A DNA stretch of 64,000 nt, taken from contig CM054118.1 in NCBI GenBank assembly GCA_028673005.1, positions 60,259,401 through 60,323,400 of the forward strand, written 5' to 3'. This document shows positions 9,721 to 21,407 of this stretch, in pieces. Made by a program: the position numbers and the translations under genes. Every line of letters starts with the position of its first letter. Position 1 is the stretch's first letter. The notes below the pieces were generated by a model that saw nothing but the letters and a program-made list of their open reading frames with translations, was not told the DNA's origin and did not search any database. This stretch comes from Tanypteryx hageni (lineage: Eukaryota; Arthropoda; Insecta; Odonata; Petaluridae).

Positions 9721-12700
9721 AGTGATTGACGCCCGGACGTGTAAGGATATCGGATGTTTTTTAGTACGTTAGGAGATGGAGGGAGAATGACGTAATGAGG
9801 GATCGGGAAGGCTAATCATTACAAAAATAAGTATTTTGCTAATTATATGAAAATGGAGAGTTTAAAGGAAAGGAATAGGAAGGGAGCTAATCCTCGTTTA
9901 AAAAAGGACGAGGTTTAAGTAAATGATGAAATCCTGACTTGAATGCGTGAGGGAAATTAAAGAGAAGGTTTGCAAGAAGACGATAAAATATAGATAAAAC
10001 GTAAGGAAGCGAATAATTAAATGCCAGATTAGCCTTCCAAAGGTCGAATTCATCTCGAGTTAAGGAGAGGTAGAGCGGAAGGAAGAGTTTTAGCAGGAAA
10101 GAGGTGGTTAAAATATATTTTTCAGGAGCGGAGACACGGAGAAAATTGTAATGAAAGCGAATGGTGACATTTTCTTTGGTCCGAAAGAGGTCCTTAATGT
10201 AAATTCATCGAGGAAATTAAATTAGTTAAGAGGGCGTCGGAAAGGAGAGAGTGGAAAATGGATAAAGAGGATTGCGACGAAGGATGGCAGAAGAAGCGAA
10301 GACGCTAATGTTGGAAGGGTGAAGGAAGGAATGTTACAAAGGAAATATAGGTTAAGGGCGGAGGTTTAGGCGGCTTCCGAGATTAAGACGGTTCCCTGTG
10401 AGGGATTATAAGTTGTAAATAGCTCGACGGATTGGAGAGGAAGGTCAAGGGATTCATTAGCTAGGGAGGTGAAAGGGAATTGGTTAAGAGAATAAAAATA
10501 TAATATAAATTTTAAAAGACGGAGGGTAGCTGAGCTTAAAATGAAGATAAAAAGTAGAAGAATACAGACGAGACGTTAAGGAATACGAATAAGATTAATG
10601 AAACTAATAAAAATGAAAATTTGAGAATGTATAAAATAGTGCCTTCCGATATAACTGAAAGTTCGTTAAGCTTACTTTTTAAATATATTTATTTGTGAAT
10701 AGTTGGCTCGGGCATCGTCACTTTCATAGTCGAATATTTCTTAGTATTTTATTGAGTTCTTTACTAATTAATCAAACAAATTATTTGGTTAGGAGAATTA
10801 TAGTTTTTTGGATGAGATCTGTTTCTCTCTTGCTCCATTGAATGTTTCCAGTTTAAATTGAAATCTAAAGGTTACCGTTGGTAAAAGCGATACGAAATAT
10901 GTTTGTTGAAGATTTTTTATAAAACCCGTTCGATGAAAAATTCTATTCATATTGTTATAGAAATTATTTCGTTTACGTAAGCGTTACATGAAGCACGCAT
11001 AGGTACATAAAGATATATTTCTGCTTTAGGCATACCTTACTCATTCTGTGCTATCCAAAGCCATTCTCTTCAAATTCTCATTGGCAAGGCAGGGAGGTCA
11101 TACAGATAGAGCAGAACGGGAATAAAATGGTAGGAAATAGCGGAGGGCACAAGACAGAAAAGAGGCAAGAAGGAAAATAAGGAAAGAAAAATGATGAAAG
11201 GCAGAGAAGAAAACAGGAAACCCTAAATCTAGAGTTTCTCTCTCGGGAACTTGAACAGATTTAAATAACGTAGTTTCTCCTGTGAGCGGAAATGGAAAAG
11301 AAAAAAAGATTATTATCAAAAATAAAACAAGAATGATATGTATATGGATAGGAATGTGGTTGAATAAAAATGGTAATGATCAGGTTGTGAAAGAAGGAAC
11401 AGATGTCAAAGGGCCACACATTTTCATGTTGATTGTCGATAATTACATATTAAAAGCGGAGACGAAAGAGCAAACGAGGAAAATAGATAAGAAAGGCAAA
11501 CCGGCCTCCCTTTCCTTGTATATTTTACTTATTTAGTGCAGAAGTATAGCTCGAAATATTGCTTTAAAAAGAAATATAAATGGAAATTTATTCGCATTTT
11601 CCGGACACCTCTGGCAAGCTGAAGGGAGAACTGGTGGGTGTTAACGGTGAATTTTCTTTCTTAGCTCGTGCATTTAGTGTTTTCAATGTAATAATTCCCA
11701 TCACAATGCTACAATTTAATTTACTCTAAACAAACAAAATATTCTCCTGCAAAGAAAATAAACAATTTTTTTCTGTTATGCTCCTATCTGGAATACGTAT
11801 ACCTTTTAATCTACATGAATTTGAATATCCATTAAACCTACTCAACATTTTTACCAGATAATCCCATGTAAATTTGGAAAGACTCAAAATGAAAAACACC
11901 GAGAGTAGATTCTAAATGATATAGTATTATATGTCAATGACTCGCCAATGATGACGACTTCATTGTATTCTCATTTAGCAATTGGTTTTCACAGCCTTTA
12001 TAAGCCAACTAAAGCTACTTAATTATCTATAAGACGAGCTCGATATTTCTCTCCTGAATTCGGGTGTTTATCCCTTGGGTTACTAGAGATGTTATAAACA
12101 GCGGAAGCATTGTTCAGAAACAAAAAAAGAAACATTATAAACAGTTTCATGCCTTGTTCTCATTAAGGAACGCACAAAAGAAAATGCTTTTGTCTTCGCG
12201 TTTGATCCAACTTGCAAACAAAGAGACGGAACCAAGTGAAAGTGCCAAATGAAATAATTACGCAGTTGAGGTTTTGGGGAAACCGTGGACCTATGAGGCA
12301 TGAAAAGGTAAGGGTAAGGCGGGAATATTATGGGAATAAGGGAGTGAGGATTGGGAGAGAGGTTGGAGTCAAGGGGGGTGAACGAGGAAGAGGGAGTGCT
12401 TTAATGGCAAAGGGCGTTCGGAAGGAAAGGATTTTATCGCTTCTGTCCCTTTAGTGACGCGCAGAGAGGATCAGGATCTCCTGAGAGGTCGCAAAAGAGA
12501 AAAAGCAGATGTAGGAGGAAGGGGTTCGTATGGGAATGGCATTAGGAGAGAGGTGGGGTGAGAAGAAGGGGATATAAAATAGGTCGGGAGAGGGGGAAAG
12601 AAGATAGGAGAAAAACTGGCAATTAATTCAGTATATTTTTATAGTGGTTCTATGAAGCTTATGTATTCAAGGACTTGAAATTTGAAGATGCAGGATAATA

Positions 12701-13060
12701 TTAGGTATCTTGCCTTATAATTAATCTTTACGAAAAGCATCGTAAATAATTGGTCGATTGAAGAACATTTAAAAATATAAGGAAAAACATGGTGTTAGAT
12801 ATTATACGTGTAAGATTTTTATGGTACTACTCGTAAGATTGTTGTTAGTATCAGAAATGAACCAACAATTCTTCTGTGCAATTAATTTATAAAAAATCTG
12901 CAGGGAAAATAATGAAGGAAAATAGAAATATGGGTGGAAGAAAAAAATGGTATATAAAATAAAGATGACAAATTATGAGGGAGGATAAGGGTATTTACGG
13001 GAAAATGAGTAAAAGAAGAGAGGGTGAAGTTAAAAGCTTGAGTATCAGGAAAATGCTACA
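9721..13060. other. Purine-rich, gene-poor stretch
   Basis: G/A-rich on the + strand from 9840 to 10620, 11090-11310 and 12290-12620, with AT-rich segments between. Open frames such as 11282-11536 and 12212-12454 are lysine/arginine/glycine-rich and follow the base skew. No TIR pairs, tRNAs or recognisable domains were found. Confidence 0.55.
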
Positions 13061-15862
13061 AAAAATATTATACCGATCAACTGCAGTCGTGGTGCATGAC
13101 GGATATAGCAGCATATATTGTGTATAAAGAAGGGAATCAAATTTGACGCCGTAAGGAATAAATAGAGTGAGAAAATGTTGTCAATAGAAGAAGAAAAATT
13201 ACGAGAAATTCTTGCACAGTTGGGATTGCTCCGTCAGAATCGAGAGATTTATGGAGGCAGTAAGAGCGTCGTATTTATTTATTTATTGCTGAAGTGTTTC
13301 CGAGGTGTGTGTAACCAACACGCGGATTACCGTATTCGCGGTATCCCAGGTAAACGACAGCCTATGCGCAACTCCTCAACTGCAGTGACTCGAAATTTCG
13401 TTTTTTTTATATCCCAGGCGGAGTTCCAGTAAATTCAAGCTTTTGCACTCCATAAAATGTTGCTTCCTGTGTTTCTGTGTCTATCCGTAGACAGGGTTTA
13501 CTATGTGTTCCACAAGGTTATAATACTTACTTCCACTGTTTCAAAGAAATCATAACTTCTTTCGAACTGCTTTGTGTTTTTATGAGCAAAAGTATTTTAT
13601 CATTTTTACGGGAAAGTTGCAGTGCTTGATTTTTAAGACATCGCAATAAACTGCGAAAAAACCACAGATATTTTTAGTTGTATGCCATATTCCAGTTTGT
13701 TGCAAATTCTTTTGGCGAAATATTTGTGCTTCCTTCTGCTGTAACTAAAAACTCCTTTTGTTCGCTTAGAAAAACTTGGAAGTTCAACGCAGTAACAAAA
13801 TTATTTCCAAATCAAATTTTAAATGGCAATAATAACAATTCGAGAAACATTTTATGAGAATTTCTTTGGTAGCTTGATGAAGTGTTTTAATTTCCCGAAG
13901 AAATTGAGTTTACATTCGCATGCCGCTATTGTATTATGAAATGGTAGTCGCGTATCGGCAAGGAAAATCTTGCGTTAACGATTCTATCGTTTTTTTAATT
14001 TTCTCCCAATCCGGCGTATCGGCAATTCCTCCCCAAAACTGTGAATGCTAGCCAATATTATTCTTAATCAAGATCTATCTGATAATCTCGGTCGGCTAAA
14101 AAAAATGGTTCTTTTTTAGGAAATTAGTTTTATTACTATATAGTATCCGGAATTTCAGGGTTCATGGAACAAAAATCTTCTTGGTATAATCAGGTAGGCA
14201 ATGCTGGTGGGTTGGTTTGTCCGTCACGGAAGTGAACCCAGACCGGAAAGGACGAATGACCGCGGGCGTTGTGGAAATGTACCGATAGAAATAGAAAAGG
14301 AGAGGCGGATTTCTATATAATAAAAGATATAGTGAATGATTGAATATGCGGTCGTGGAATAAGTAGGATTATTCTCCATTAAGCCTGAAATCACCTGCGG
14401 TCAGCCGTCCTCAGCCAACCGTCACATGTCCTCACGGGCGCCCCTTTAATTGCTTCGCGTTTCTCTCGTGAATCAAAGAAGAGGGAATGGTAGAAGGGAG
14501 GATAAAGCGGAGGTGTGACGCCATCTCTCCACGAATTATACTCCTCCCATCTCCCACACGCTCAAACACAAGCAGTAACAGGTTGAAAGAGAGTGACAGA
14601 CAGATCGACACAGGCACACAGGAGGAGGACGGCGTGCGAGCGTGGGTTTCGGAGCTTTCTGGCTGGTGAAAGGGAGATTTTAAAGGATTGAGGAATTCGG
14701 CGTTCATTTTCCAAGGGGCAGACCCGTATTTCTCCTCGAATACAAATCGGAACCGAGAGAATAGAGGTCGCTAACTACGTGGTACAGCCGGCGTGGGTCG
14801 GCTTTTCAGAACACAATCCAGCGTCATGAAAGAGAGAATGGGCGGTGTATCAGGCGAGAAAGGCCACAGTAGCGAAATTGAGGCTCTTTATGAAGTTGAA
14901 CAGATTGTGCACCGCTTAATGAAGAGTGCTTCCGCCAGCCGTTTAACTGTACCTCTTTGTTAGGGCTTTTGTCTGTTTCAAATCGAATTATTGTGTGTGG
15001 TTATGAATACTGTTACCTGTATTGTCCACGAAACACCGGAATATGCGGAATCCCATTGAACTCGTTGATAATTTATATAAATTTGATTTATATTTATCAG
15101 AATAATATGGCCATTGGCGTTCTGGGTGAAAAAAGATATCTTCGCTGAAAAAGTATTTTCGTGGAGTTTGGGTGCATTACCTTGAATCGCTCAGTCAAAT
15201 AATTGTTTTGATTAGAAGTGGTATTGTTTAAATCATTAAATCAATATAGTAATTCGTATGAAAAAGCGATTTTAAGACGTCCATGGGAGCACATTATCAA
15301 GCATACGGAACCAAAGCTTATTTGGCCATTATCTATGAACATATCCAAATAATACCGGCAGTAATGAAAGGCAATCTCATTTTGTACGAGTAATGATAAG
15401 AATAACTCAAGAACGATCTGTTCGATTTCGATGAGTTTTTCGATGCACTCATTTACAGATTTTAAACAGGTCGTGTTCCATGATAAGGACCTGGATTCAA
15501 TTCCAAAAGTTTCCATGACTAACATATGATTATTTTGTATCTTAAAATACTTAAAATCGAGATGAGATCTTGGGAATCGTACTTGATTACGCTAAAGTAA
15601 TCTAATTTGCTATTTTCGGTCAATAACAACTGAATTAACTTTAACAGTGATTTAAAATCCAAAAAAGGAGATGTTTTCAACGGTTTAACAATGAACAACA
15701 ATGTCCAATCACTTCTGGCGAATATGGAAAACTTGTTTTCAAAGAAAATAAACATTTTTTTCTAAGATACATTTATAAATTGAAGATAATAATCAATCCG
15801 AAGATGCATATGCTGGCAGGAATAAGCTGTGAGGCTGGAAATGATTTGGGTGCGGGATAAAA
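13061..15862. other. No gene recognised
   Basis: Ordinary AT-rich sequence with a GC-richer patch at about 14380-14900. The longest open frame with normal composition is on the minus strand at 15241-15525 (94 codons from ATG). I cannot assign it to a family and see no splice or promoter support. Confidence 0.5.
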
Positions 15863-15908
15863 TTCTGCTATGACCGGCGGGTATTATTCTACCTCTGATC
15901 TGTCGAGG
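15863..15908 (-). repeat. Degenerate tRNA-Gly-like fragment (SINE-like)
   Basis: The minus strand reads CGACAGATCAGAGGTAGAAT followed by ACCCGCCGGTCATAGCAGAA. This matches the D-arm and the 3' acceptor end of the tRNA-like sequence at 60501-60571, with the anticodon and T arms deleted. It shows that the tRNA-like repeat also exists outside the 60-kb block. Confidence 0.6.
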
Positions 15909-16830
15909 CAGATTTTATACTCCCGTTTCAGGAGGATTTTCTTATTTGGGTCTGGGATACCCTATTCAAGTTTCTTAATAATGACGCGACGCAATACATA
16001 GGGTAGTAGGTTTGCTTCAGTAATCCTGACTTTCTGTTCTGCACTTTTTACAACTCGAGTACGTGGATCTCAACCGCTAAAAGCGCATTCGACCTGCGTT
16101 CAGCAAAACATGTTTCTCGTACCTTTTCGGTGCAATTTCGGACCGCTCTTCCTATGGAAGGTGATTTTCTTTTGGCTGCGCCGACCAATAGACGAATACG
16201 GGAGGCGCACTTAAATAGTCGGTGAATGAGTAGGTCGCGTTTCCTCTCCGCCTTTCCTCCTTCCTCTTCGTCCTCCATGTCGGGCTGCCTCAAAAGTTCA
16301 TCCGTAGCTAGCGGTATCGGCGCCCAAACTTCACCGGGTTCTTCTGCGAAACTTCCGGCGTAAAAGCACGCGCCTTCGCCGTGAGCTCGATTCAAGTTCT
16401 CCAAGTTCCGCGATAACGTGACGGGGATCCGTCGGTCACGTGGTACGGATCATTTACTCTCCCGGAAGATAAAAAAGATGGGGAAAGGGGAAGGAAGTTT
16501 CCCCGATGCGGCAATCTGGAAATCGACGGAGGTCCGAAAGCAATTTCCGCGGAAATTTTGTTATCGGTTAAATTAAGATGAAAAATATTTTCATTGCATG
16601 CCTTTCTTATCACGTAAAACATAACAAAGAGGGAGAGGTGCTTTTATAAAATTTTGTGAAAATTTTTAATACGCGTAAAATTCAACTACCTTGAAGGGAT
16701 ATTTAGAAGGAAGGTGACAAAGAGAACTTACGGAAATATACAAGTAGGGTTTATTTCACACGTACACCCGCATGTGCGAGCTTTAAGTATCGCTTTTGAT
16801 TTACTTACCCTAGTCTTACTTATATAATAC
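15909..16830. other. GC-richer patch with an unassigned minus-strand open frame
   Basis: Between about 16040 and 16520 the GC and CpG content rises. A minus-strand frame runs open from about 16404 to 16048 (118 codons, no upstream ATG; an internal Met begins MEDEEEGGKAERKR). The protein resembles nothing I know. CCAAT (16185-16189) and TTAAATAG (16211-16218) on the + strand could be promoter-like by chance. It could be a host exon, but nothing confirms that. Confidence 0.3.
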
Positions 16831-16864
16831 TTATGGCCGGTTTCACCAACCTTCGTTAAGGATT

Positions 16865-17004
16865 TAACGAGCCGTTAGTGTACTTTAACGATTCGTTAGC
16901 GCAAACCGTTGTTCCACCAACGTCTGTTAAGATTAACGATTCGTTAAACTCTCGTTATTTTAACGCGTCTAGCTCGGCCACTTAAAGGAATTAACGGATC
17001 GTTA
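16865..17004. promoter_or_regulatory. Left cluster of four TAACG-N3-CGTTA palindromes
   Basis: Perfect 5+5 palindromes with a 3-base spacer lie at 16865-16877, 16886-16898, 16934-16946 and 16992-17004. They lie inside the left end of the Harbinger element. They are probable binding sites for the transposase complex or its Myb/SANT partner; this role is inferred from position and symmetry. Confidence 0.75.
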
Positions 17005-17016
17005 AGTCTAGCAAAT

Positions 17017-17241
17017 ATGGCGGCTGATAATTTCGATGCTGAAGTTCTGTATTTGGAATTTTTGGAAAATATTCGGAGAAGGACTCGCCGTCCAAGATAT
17101 ATAGAAACAAATCAATTATAAACATTCGACGACAATAAATTCAATGAAAGGTTCAGGCTTAGCAAAAATGTTGTGCTGAAAATTGTCGAAGAAATAGAAG
17201 ACAAGTTGGAATATTTCATCAAATTGTCTAGTTTATATTAG
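17017..17241 (+). pseudogene. HARBI1-type transposase, N-terminal remnant
   Basis: From the ATG at 17017 the frame reads MAADNFDAEV and then FLENIRRRTRRPRY. A TAA stop interrupts it, and in the same frame it continues as FDDNKFNERFRLSKN followed by VVLKIVEEIEDKLE. The FRLSK-x2-V-x2-I-x2-IE pattern is the N-terminal region preceding the DDE nuclease domain of Harbinger transposases. The frame ends in TAG at 17239-17241. The remaining roughly 270 residues expected of the family, including all catalytic acids, are absent, apparently removed by an internal deletion. Confidence 0.8.
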
Positions 17242-17584
17242 GCAAGAAAGAATTAATGCTTCATGAAGCACTTGGAATATTCACGGTATTAGTAATGTAA
17301 AATTAGTTGGGTTATAGTAGTTTTTGTCAAGTTAAGCATCATTTAGCTGTAAATTTGGCAATTTCATCTTGTACTTCTTTTAAATATAATTTATAGATAA
17401 TACAGGAAATAGAAGTGTATAGAGTTTATTTATTAATTGAATACTAGGTAAATAAATATCAACCTGAGTAGTATGATATTTAGATTGTAAAAAAATGTAC
17501 ATACAAATAATACTCGCGAATAACCTAACAAAAGAAGGTTTGCAACAGAACAAATAAAATAGACGATGCATTCATTCAAGTTAA
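17242..17584. other. Non-coding centre of the Harbinger element
   Basis: AT-rich sequence between the truncated transposase and the 3' end of the Myb/SANT gene. No transposase motifs are readable. It probably combines the deletion junction and 3' untranslated sequence of both genes. Confidence 0.55.
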
Positions 17585-18695
17585 TTAAATATTTTTATTT
17601 TCAAAATTAGTTTTCTTCATTCTTAGAACCTCAAATTTTGATTGGTAATACTCTCGCTTCGCTTGGTATGCTGCTTTCTTTTCCTCGAGCATTTCCTTTT
17701 TCAACAGAAAAATAACTTCGTTTTGTTTTTTTTTTTGATGCATGACTCTCCCTTTCCTCCGTGCACAGCTTCTTCCTTTCTGCGGACAATTCAGCAATGT
17801 TATTCTGAGCATCCGTCATCTCAGAAATCTTCCTCTTCAGCTGCGGCCGATTTCTTTTTGTCCATGCCGGTTTCGCTGTAGTCGATGATTCTGAATGGGC
17901 ACTACATTTTCCCAATTCATTTTCATGAACCACTGTAATTATGTCCGGTGTCATCTCTTGCCTCTCATTGTATGCTATTATTGCATTTGGAGTCGCTACT
18001 TCTTTTTCAATAATTACTAAAACGAATAAAAATTGTAATGGACAAAATGTAAGTTTCATGAATTCCAAGAATTTGTTTTCAAATTTGAAAGACAACTGAA
18101 GAAACATACCAATCTCATGACATCCCTCATCTGCTTCTTCCAAGACAGACGTATCAATTTCTTCAGAGGCATTGCCTAAGAAAATAAAAATCAGCTTTAA
18201 TGCTCATACAGCAGATATTGGTAATCACAATTAATTACAATTCCCTAGCGTTTTCATAGGCTTCATTTCAACCATGTAAATATTTACGAGCTTACCTAGA
18301 TATTCTGCATCAGAGTCCTTATTATTTTTCAAAGGATCCGCTTGGTCCTTTATTACAGACCGAAATTTCTCCACCGTTGGGTCTGATTTTGGGTCGAAAA
18401 CACCTCCTCCCGTTTTTTAACGATTAACTCGATCGTCCGCTATATCCTTCTTCACCTTCCTCTTAAAATTATCATAGAGTGACTTTATCTGTTTCATATT
18501 CCTATGAGACACATTCACGTGGCTGTTGAACTCATCCACTACTTTTTGCCACACATCTTCCTTTTTCTTAATATTGGTTCCATCTGTTCTTTTGTCTTCT
18601 ATTATGGCACTATACTTAGAAACCACGTCCACGATGACATTTCTTTCATTTGGCGTGAAGTTTAGGCCTCGGCAGCGTTTCTTCTCCGAATTCAT
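17585..18695 (-). pseudogene. Harbinger Myb/SANT-like DNA-binding protein gene, three exons, disabled
   Basis: Exon 1 (18695-18296) begins MNSEKKRCRGLNFTPNER. It encodes a Myb/SANT-like trihelix domain over about residues 8-85, with FTPNER at the start, a VWQKVVDEFNS helix in the middle and MKQIKSLYDNFKRKVKK at the end. A GTAAG donor follows at 18295-18291. Exon 2 (18175-18110, 66 bp) lies between a TTCTTAG acceptor and a GTATG donor. Exon 3 (18016-17585) follows a TTTTAG acceptor and encodes a basic, charged, probably coiled-coil tail (LKKEMLEEKKAAYQAKREYY) ending in TAA. Phases join correctly. Two lesions are visible: a TAA stop at 18419-18417 in exon 1 and a frameshift in the A-run near 17731-17740. 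This partner protein normally helps the Harbinger transposase enter the nucleus and bind its ends; that role is known for the family, not shown here. Confidence 0.85.
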
Positions 18696-18838
18696 TTTTA
18701 CAAGTTCAATTTTGTATACAAACAACTTCACGATGTATTCGCGGATAACGTACTTCATTTGTTCTAAGGCTGAACGGATAGCCAATCCGGGGGCTGCGTA
18801 GTAACACTAGAGAGTATGAAAAATCTTGCGCTCACCTA

Positions 18839-18935
18839 TAACGGGCCGTTAAATAACGACTCGTTATTTTACTGAAGCACTCCTTGGTGAAATGCTAAAG
18901 AAATTAACGATCCGTTATTTACTAACGACGCGTTA
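18839..18935. promoter_or_regulatory. Right cluster of four TAACG-N3-CGTTA palindromes
   Basis: Perfect copies lie at 18839-18851, 18854-18866, 18905-18917 and 18923-18935. They mirror the four at the left end. Spacing differs between the two clusters, so this is not just extended terminal inverted repeat. Confidence 0.75.
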
Positions 18936-19110
18936 GATAACGGAAGATTAGTCAGATTTTAACGACTCTTGGTGAAACCGGCCATTACTCATGTAATTCT
19001 TAATTATTTACGTAATAACTATTGTTTACTGCATTATTTATTTACTTATGTAATAGTTAGTCTTGCTGCCTAAATATCACAGCACAAGCCTTGCCAGAAC
19101 GCTATCGTAA

Positions 19111-19704
19111 TCAAGTATCAGTATATTGACAGGCCATAAGCGTTAACCTAAGTCTCGACTCCAATATTTTATATTCCCCCTTACGATATTTCACACAAAT
19201 TTCTCTAAGTTTTCGGTATCGTGAGAATAAATCAGAAAAATCTTTTTTATTCGTTCGTCTTTTCCAGTATTCAATTGATTCGATTTCATTCAACCATCCG
19301 GTAGGTTTTATGCCCACCCAACTCAATCTTTGCTTTCCAAGGTTTCTCTTCATATTCTCACACCCAATTCTGTCCTTTAAATCATCCAATATACATTTCC
19401 TCTTTATAACTATTAGCTTCTTTCCTATCGCTCTTCCTTCTATGATTTCCTTCAAAATCTGACCCACACATTTCTTTCGCCTGCCCCTTATTACTCTTAT
19501 TAAGCACCTATCTTCATCTACTGTATCCAAAACTTCCTCTTTCGTTTTTTCTTTGTCCAACAAATTTTCTCTTGCCCACGCCATACCCTCACGCTTGATC
19601 TCCTTTGTACTTTCTCCATCCTGTGGCAGAAAATTACCCAAATAAGTAAAATATTCCACATGATCCAGCAATACTAAAGAAATCTCTTGCGTCTTACATA
19701 GCAC
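19111..19704 (-). pseudogene. LINE ORF2 C-terminal fragment
   Basis: A 197-codon open minus-strand frame contains VEYFTYLGNFLPQDGESTKE, the same region as FKYLGS in the 1-502 remnant. It then has EDRCLIRVIRGRRKK, VGQILKEIIEGRAIGKK and LLDD-like text (CILDDLKDRIG). This is the post-polymerase tail of a LINE reverse transcriptase. The LYG-ETW block expected after about 40 more residues is missing, so an internal deletion joined ARENLLDKEK to EEVLDTVDEDR. The frame ends at TAA near 19111 and is directly followed on the other side by a family B repeat. It is not expected to be functional. Confidence 0.85.
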
Positions 19705-20400
19705 AATAATCTCTCTCCATACCTGTAATATAGCTAAAATATTCCAAATACTTTAATTGATGCGTTAAGGAACTAAGAGAAAAAATCAAAGACCTTACAA
19801 GGACCGATATAAACTTATACTGTAGCCTTATGATGTTGGATATAGCCAAAACGCTCCAACAATTAATAGAATACAAAATTAAACGGAGCATTACAAACAA
19901 TAAGACGTAACTAAGCGTAAGCGAAATTGTTTACAAGTCGCCTCCAGCTGGTGTGGTGGTGGCAGCTGAAACATATATACAGTTTTTAATATATTTATCT
20001 TAAAGAATGCATTATATGGAACAATGTTTCCAACAAAAGGTGTCGGAAATAAAATAGACCACAACTTGTATTCCAATACTTTTTTACATTCATCAAGTAT
20101 TATAGCAAATATTAAAAAAATCGGATGTGACGAGTAAATAGCCACTTCCGATTAACCGCTTTTTCCAAAAAACGAATAAATCTTGTTCCTTATATAATAA
20201 AGTCAATTATAAAATCTTTCGTTGATCTGATTTAGAGTTTTTGAGTTTGAGCGCCCACAAAATTCCTATCACAAACACAGACATCATCGATAAAATAGTC
20301 AAAACGTGTTCAGGGGACCTCAAGACGTGTATTTCCGTTGAAATCTCGAAAATGAATTATTTTATACTGAGCATGGAGAAAGTAAAAAACGACCTCCATG
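19695..20400 (-). repeat. Family B dispersed repeat, inverted copy
   Basis: Read on the minus strand this matches 2930-3870. It has CGAGATTTCAACGGAAATAC, CCCTGAACACGTTTTGAC, GCTGCCACCACCACACCAGC and GTTGGAGCGTTTTGGCTATA in the same order. It abuts the LINE fragment at 19111-19704. Confidence 0.8.
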
Positions 20401-21324
20401 GAAGATTAAAGTGTGAACATAATATACAGCGAAATAGAGAGGAGATATGACAAGGAATTTTCTAAAATCTTATGTCATACTTATGACCGGATGGTGCCTT
20501 CCTCTATTTTATTCTTCGGCTTCGTTTTTGTCAGTGGGCGAGATAATTTTTCCCTCACCTCTCCATTTTTATCACGCCCGTATTTTCATATCGATGATCG
20601 TTTAAACGTGTCCAAAATGGCAAATTTGGCAACAACGAGATTACAATTTCAAGGTTATAAGTTTCAGTTTAACGTTAATATCAGAAATGGATGTTCAGAA
20701 TACTCTAATGGCAGCCAAAAATAAAAGAACTATCAATTTAGGGGACACTCAAACACATTTTTATATGAGTGCGTCGAATTGAATTATTATTATTTTGTTA
20801 ATGAAAATGGAATATTTTTATCCGTTAAAAACATTTTTTCCTCTTAATCGACGAGCAATTATTTCCTGGAAATCTAAAAAGGCTATAATAATTAAATGAG
20901 GTTAAATAAAGTTTATTTTTTACCTAATTTGACGCAATGTAAATGATAAAAGAAACTTATTTTTCCACTAACAAATTTTTTCTGCCCGGTTTCGCCTGGA
21001 GAAACCAGTCGTATATTAAAATTGTTAATGGAAACTTACAAGTTTCTTTTTCATTTAAATGGAATCTTACCACCAAATTGAGCCTTTCCAAGTGTAATTT
21101 GCTAATTCGACGTGATATGGTGACTTAGAAGAGTGGACAATAAACATAGAACTTGGAAAAACACACTAATATGTAAATCAAAATTATTTTGGTCATGTAA
21201 CTAAGTAACTAATTGGTTTGTCAAAATTAATATGCCGTACTATAAAATTTGAAACAGTAGTAGGTATATAATTTGACAATTTTTTTCGGAGTTATATTCG
21301 TATTTTAATCCGCTTTGCTCTTAA
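20401..21324. other. AT-rich stretch, nothing recognised
   Basis: The open frame at 20413-20724 has no family resemblance. No repeat copy elsewhere in the window was recognised. Confidence 0.45.
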
Positions 21325-21407
21325 GCAGTCGTGGCCGAGTGGTTAAGGCGACTGACTAGAAATCAGTTTCCCTCTGGGAGCGTAGGTTCGAGTCCTACCG
21401 ACTACGA
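21325..21407 (+). tRNA. tRNA-Ser (anticodon AGA)
   Basis: The sequence begins GCAGTCGTGGCCGAGTGG, the standard eukaryotic serine tRNA start with an intact A box. The anticodon arm is ACTGA-CTAGAAA-TCAGT, with AGA at 34-36 and T33. The long variable arm forms CCC/GGG. The T arm GTAGG-TTCGAGT-CCTAC pairs perfectly and supplies the B box GGTTCGAGTCC. Seven T residues (21410-21416) directly downstream can serve as the Pol III terminator. There is no intron. One acceptor-stem mismatch (C2 against A) is seen, so it may be a mildly decayed copy. Confidence 0.9.

Larger units (their letters stand above)
16831..18987. mobile_element. PIF/Harbinger transposon, 2151 bp, internally deleted
   Basis: The element (16834-18984) has perfect 16-bp terminal inverted repeats TGGCCGGTTTCACCAA and is bordered on both sides by TTA (16831-16833, 18985-18987). 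This is the TWA target duplication typical of PIF/Harbinger. As in that superfamily it carries two divergent genes: a HARBI1-type transposase on + (only the N-terminus survives) and a Myb/SANT-like DNA-binding protein on -. Each terminal ~170 bp contains four perfect copies of TAACG-N3-CGTTA. It is probably not autonomous, because the catalytic DDE part is missing and both genes carry disabling changes. Confidence 0.93.
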
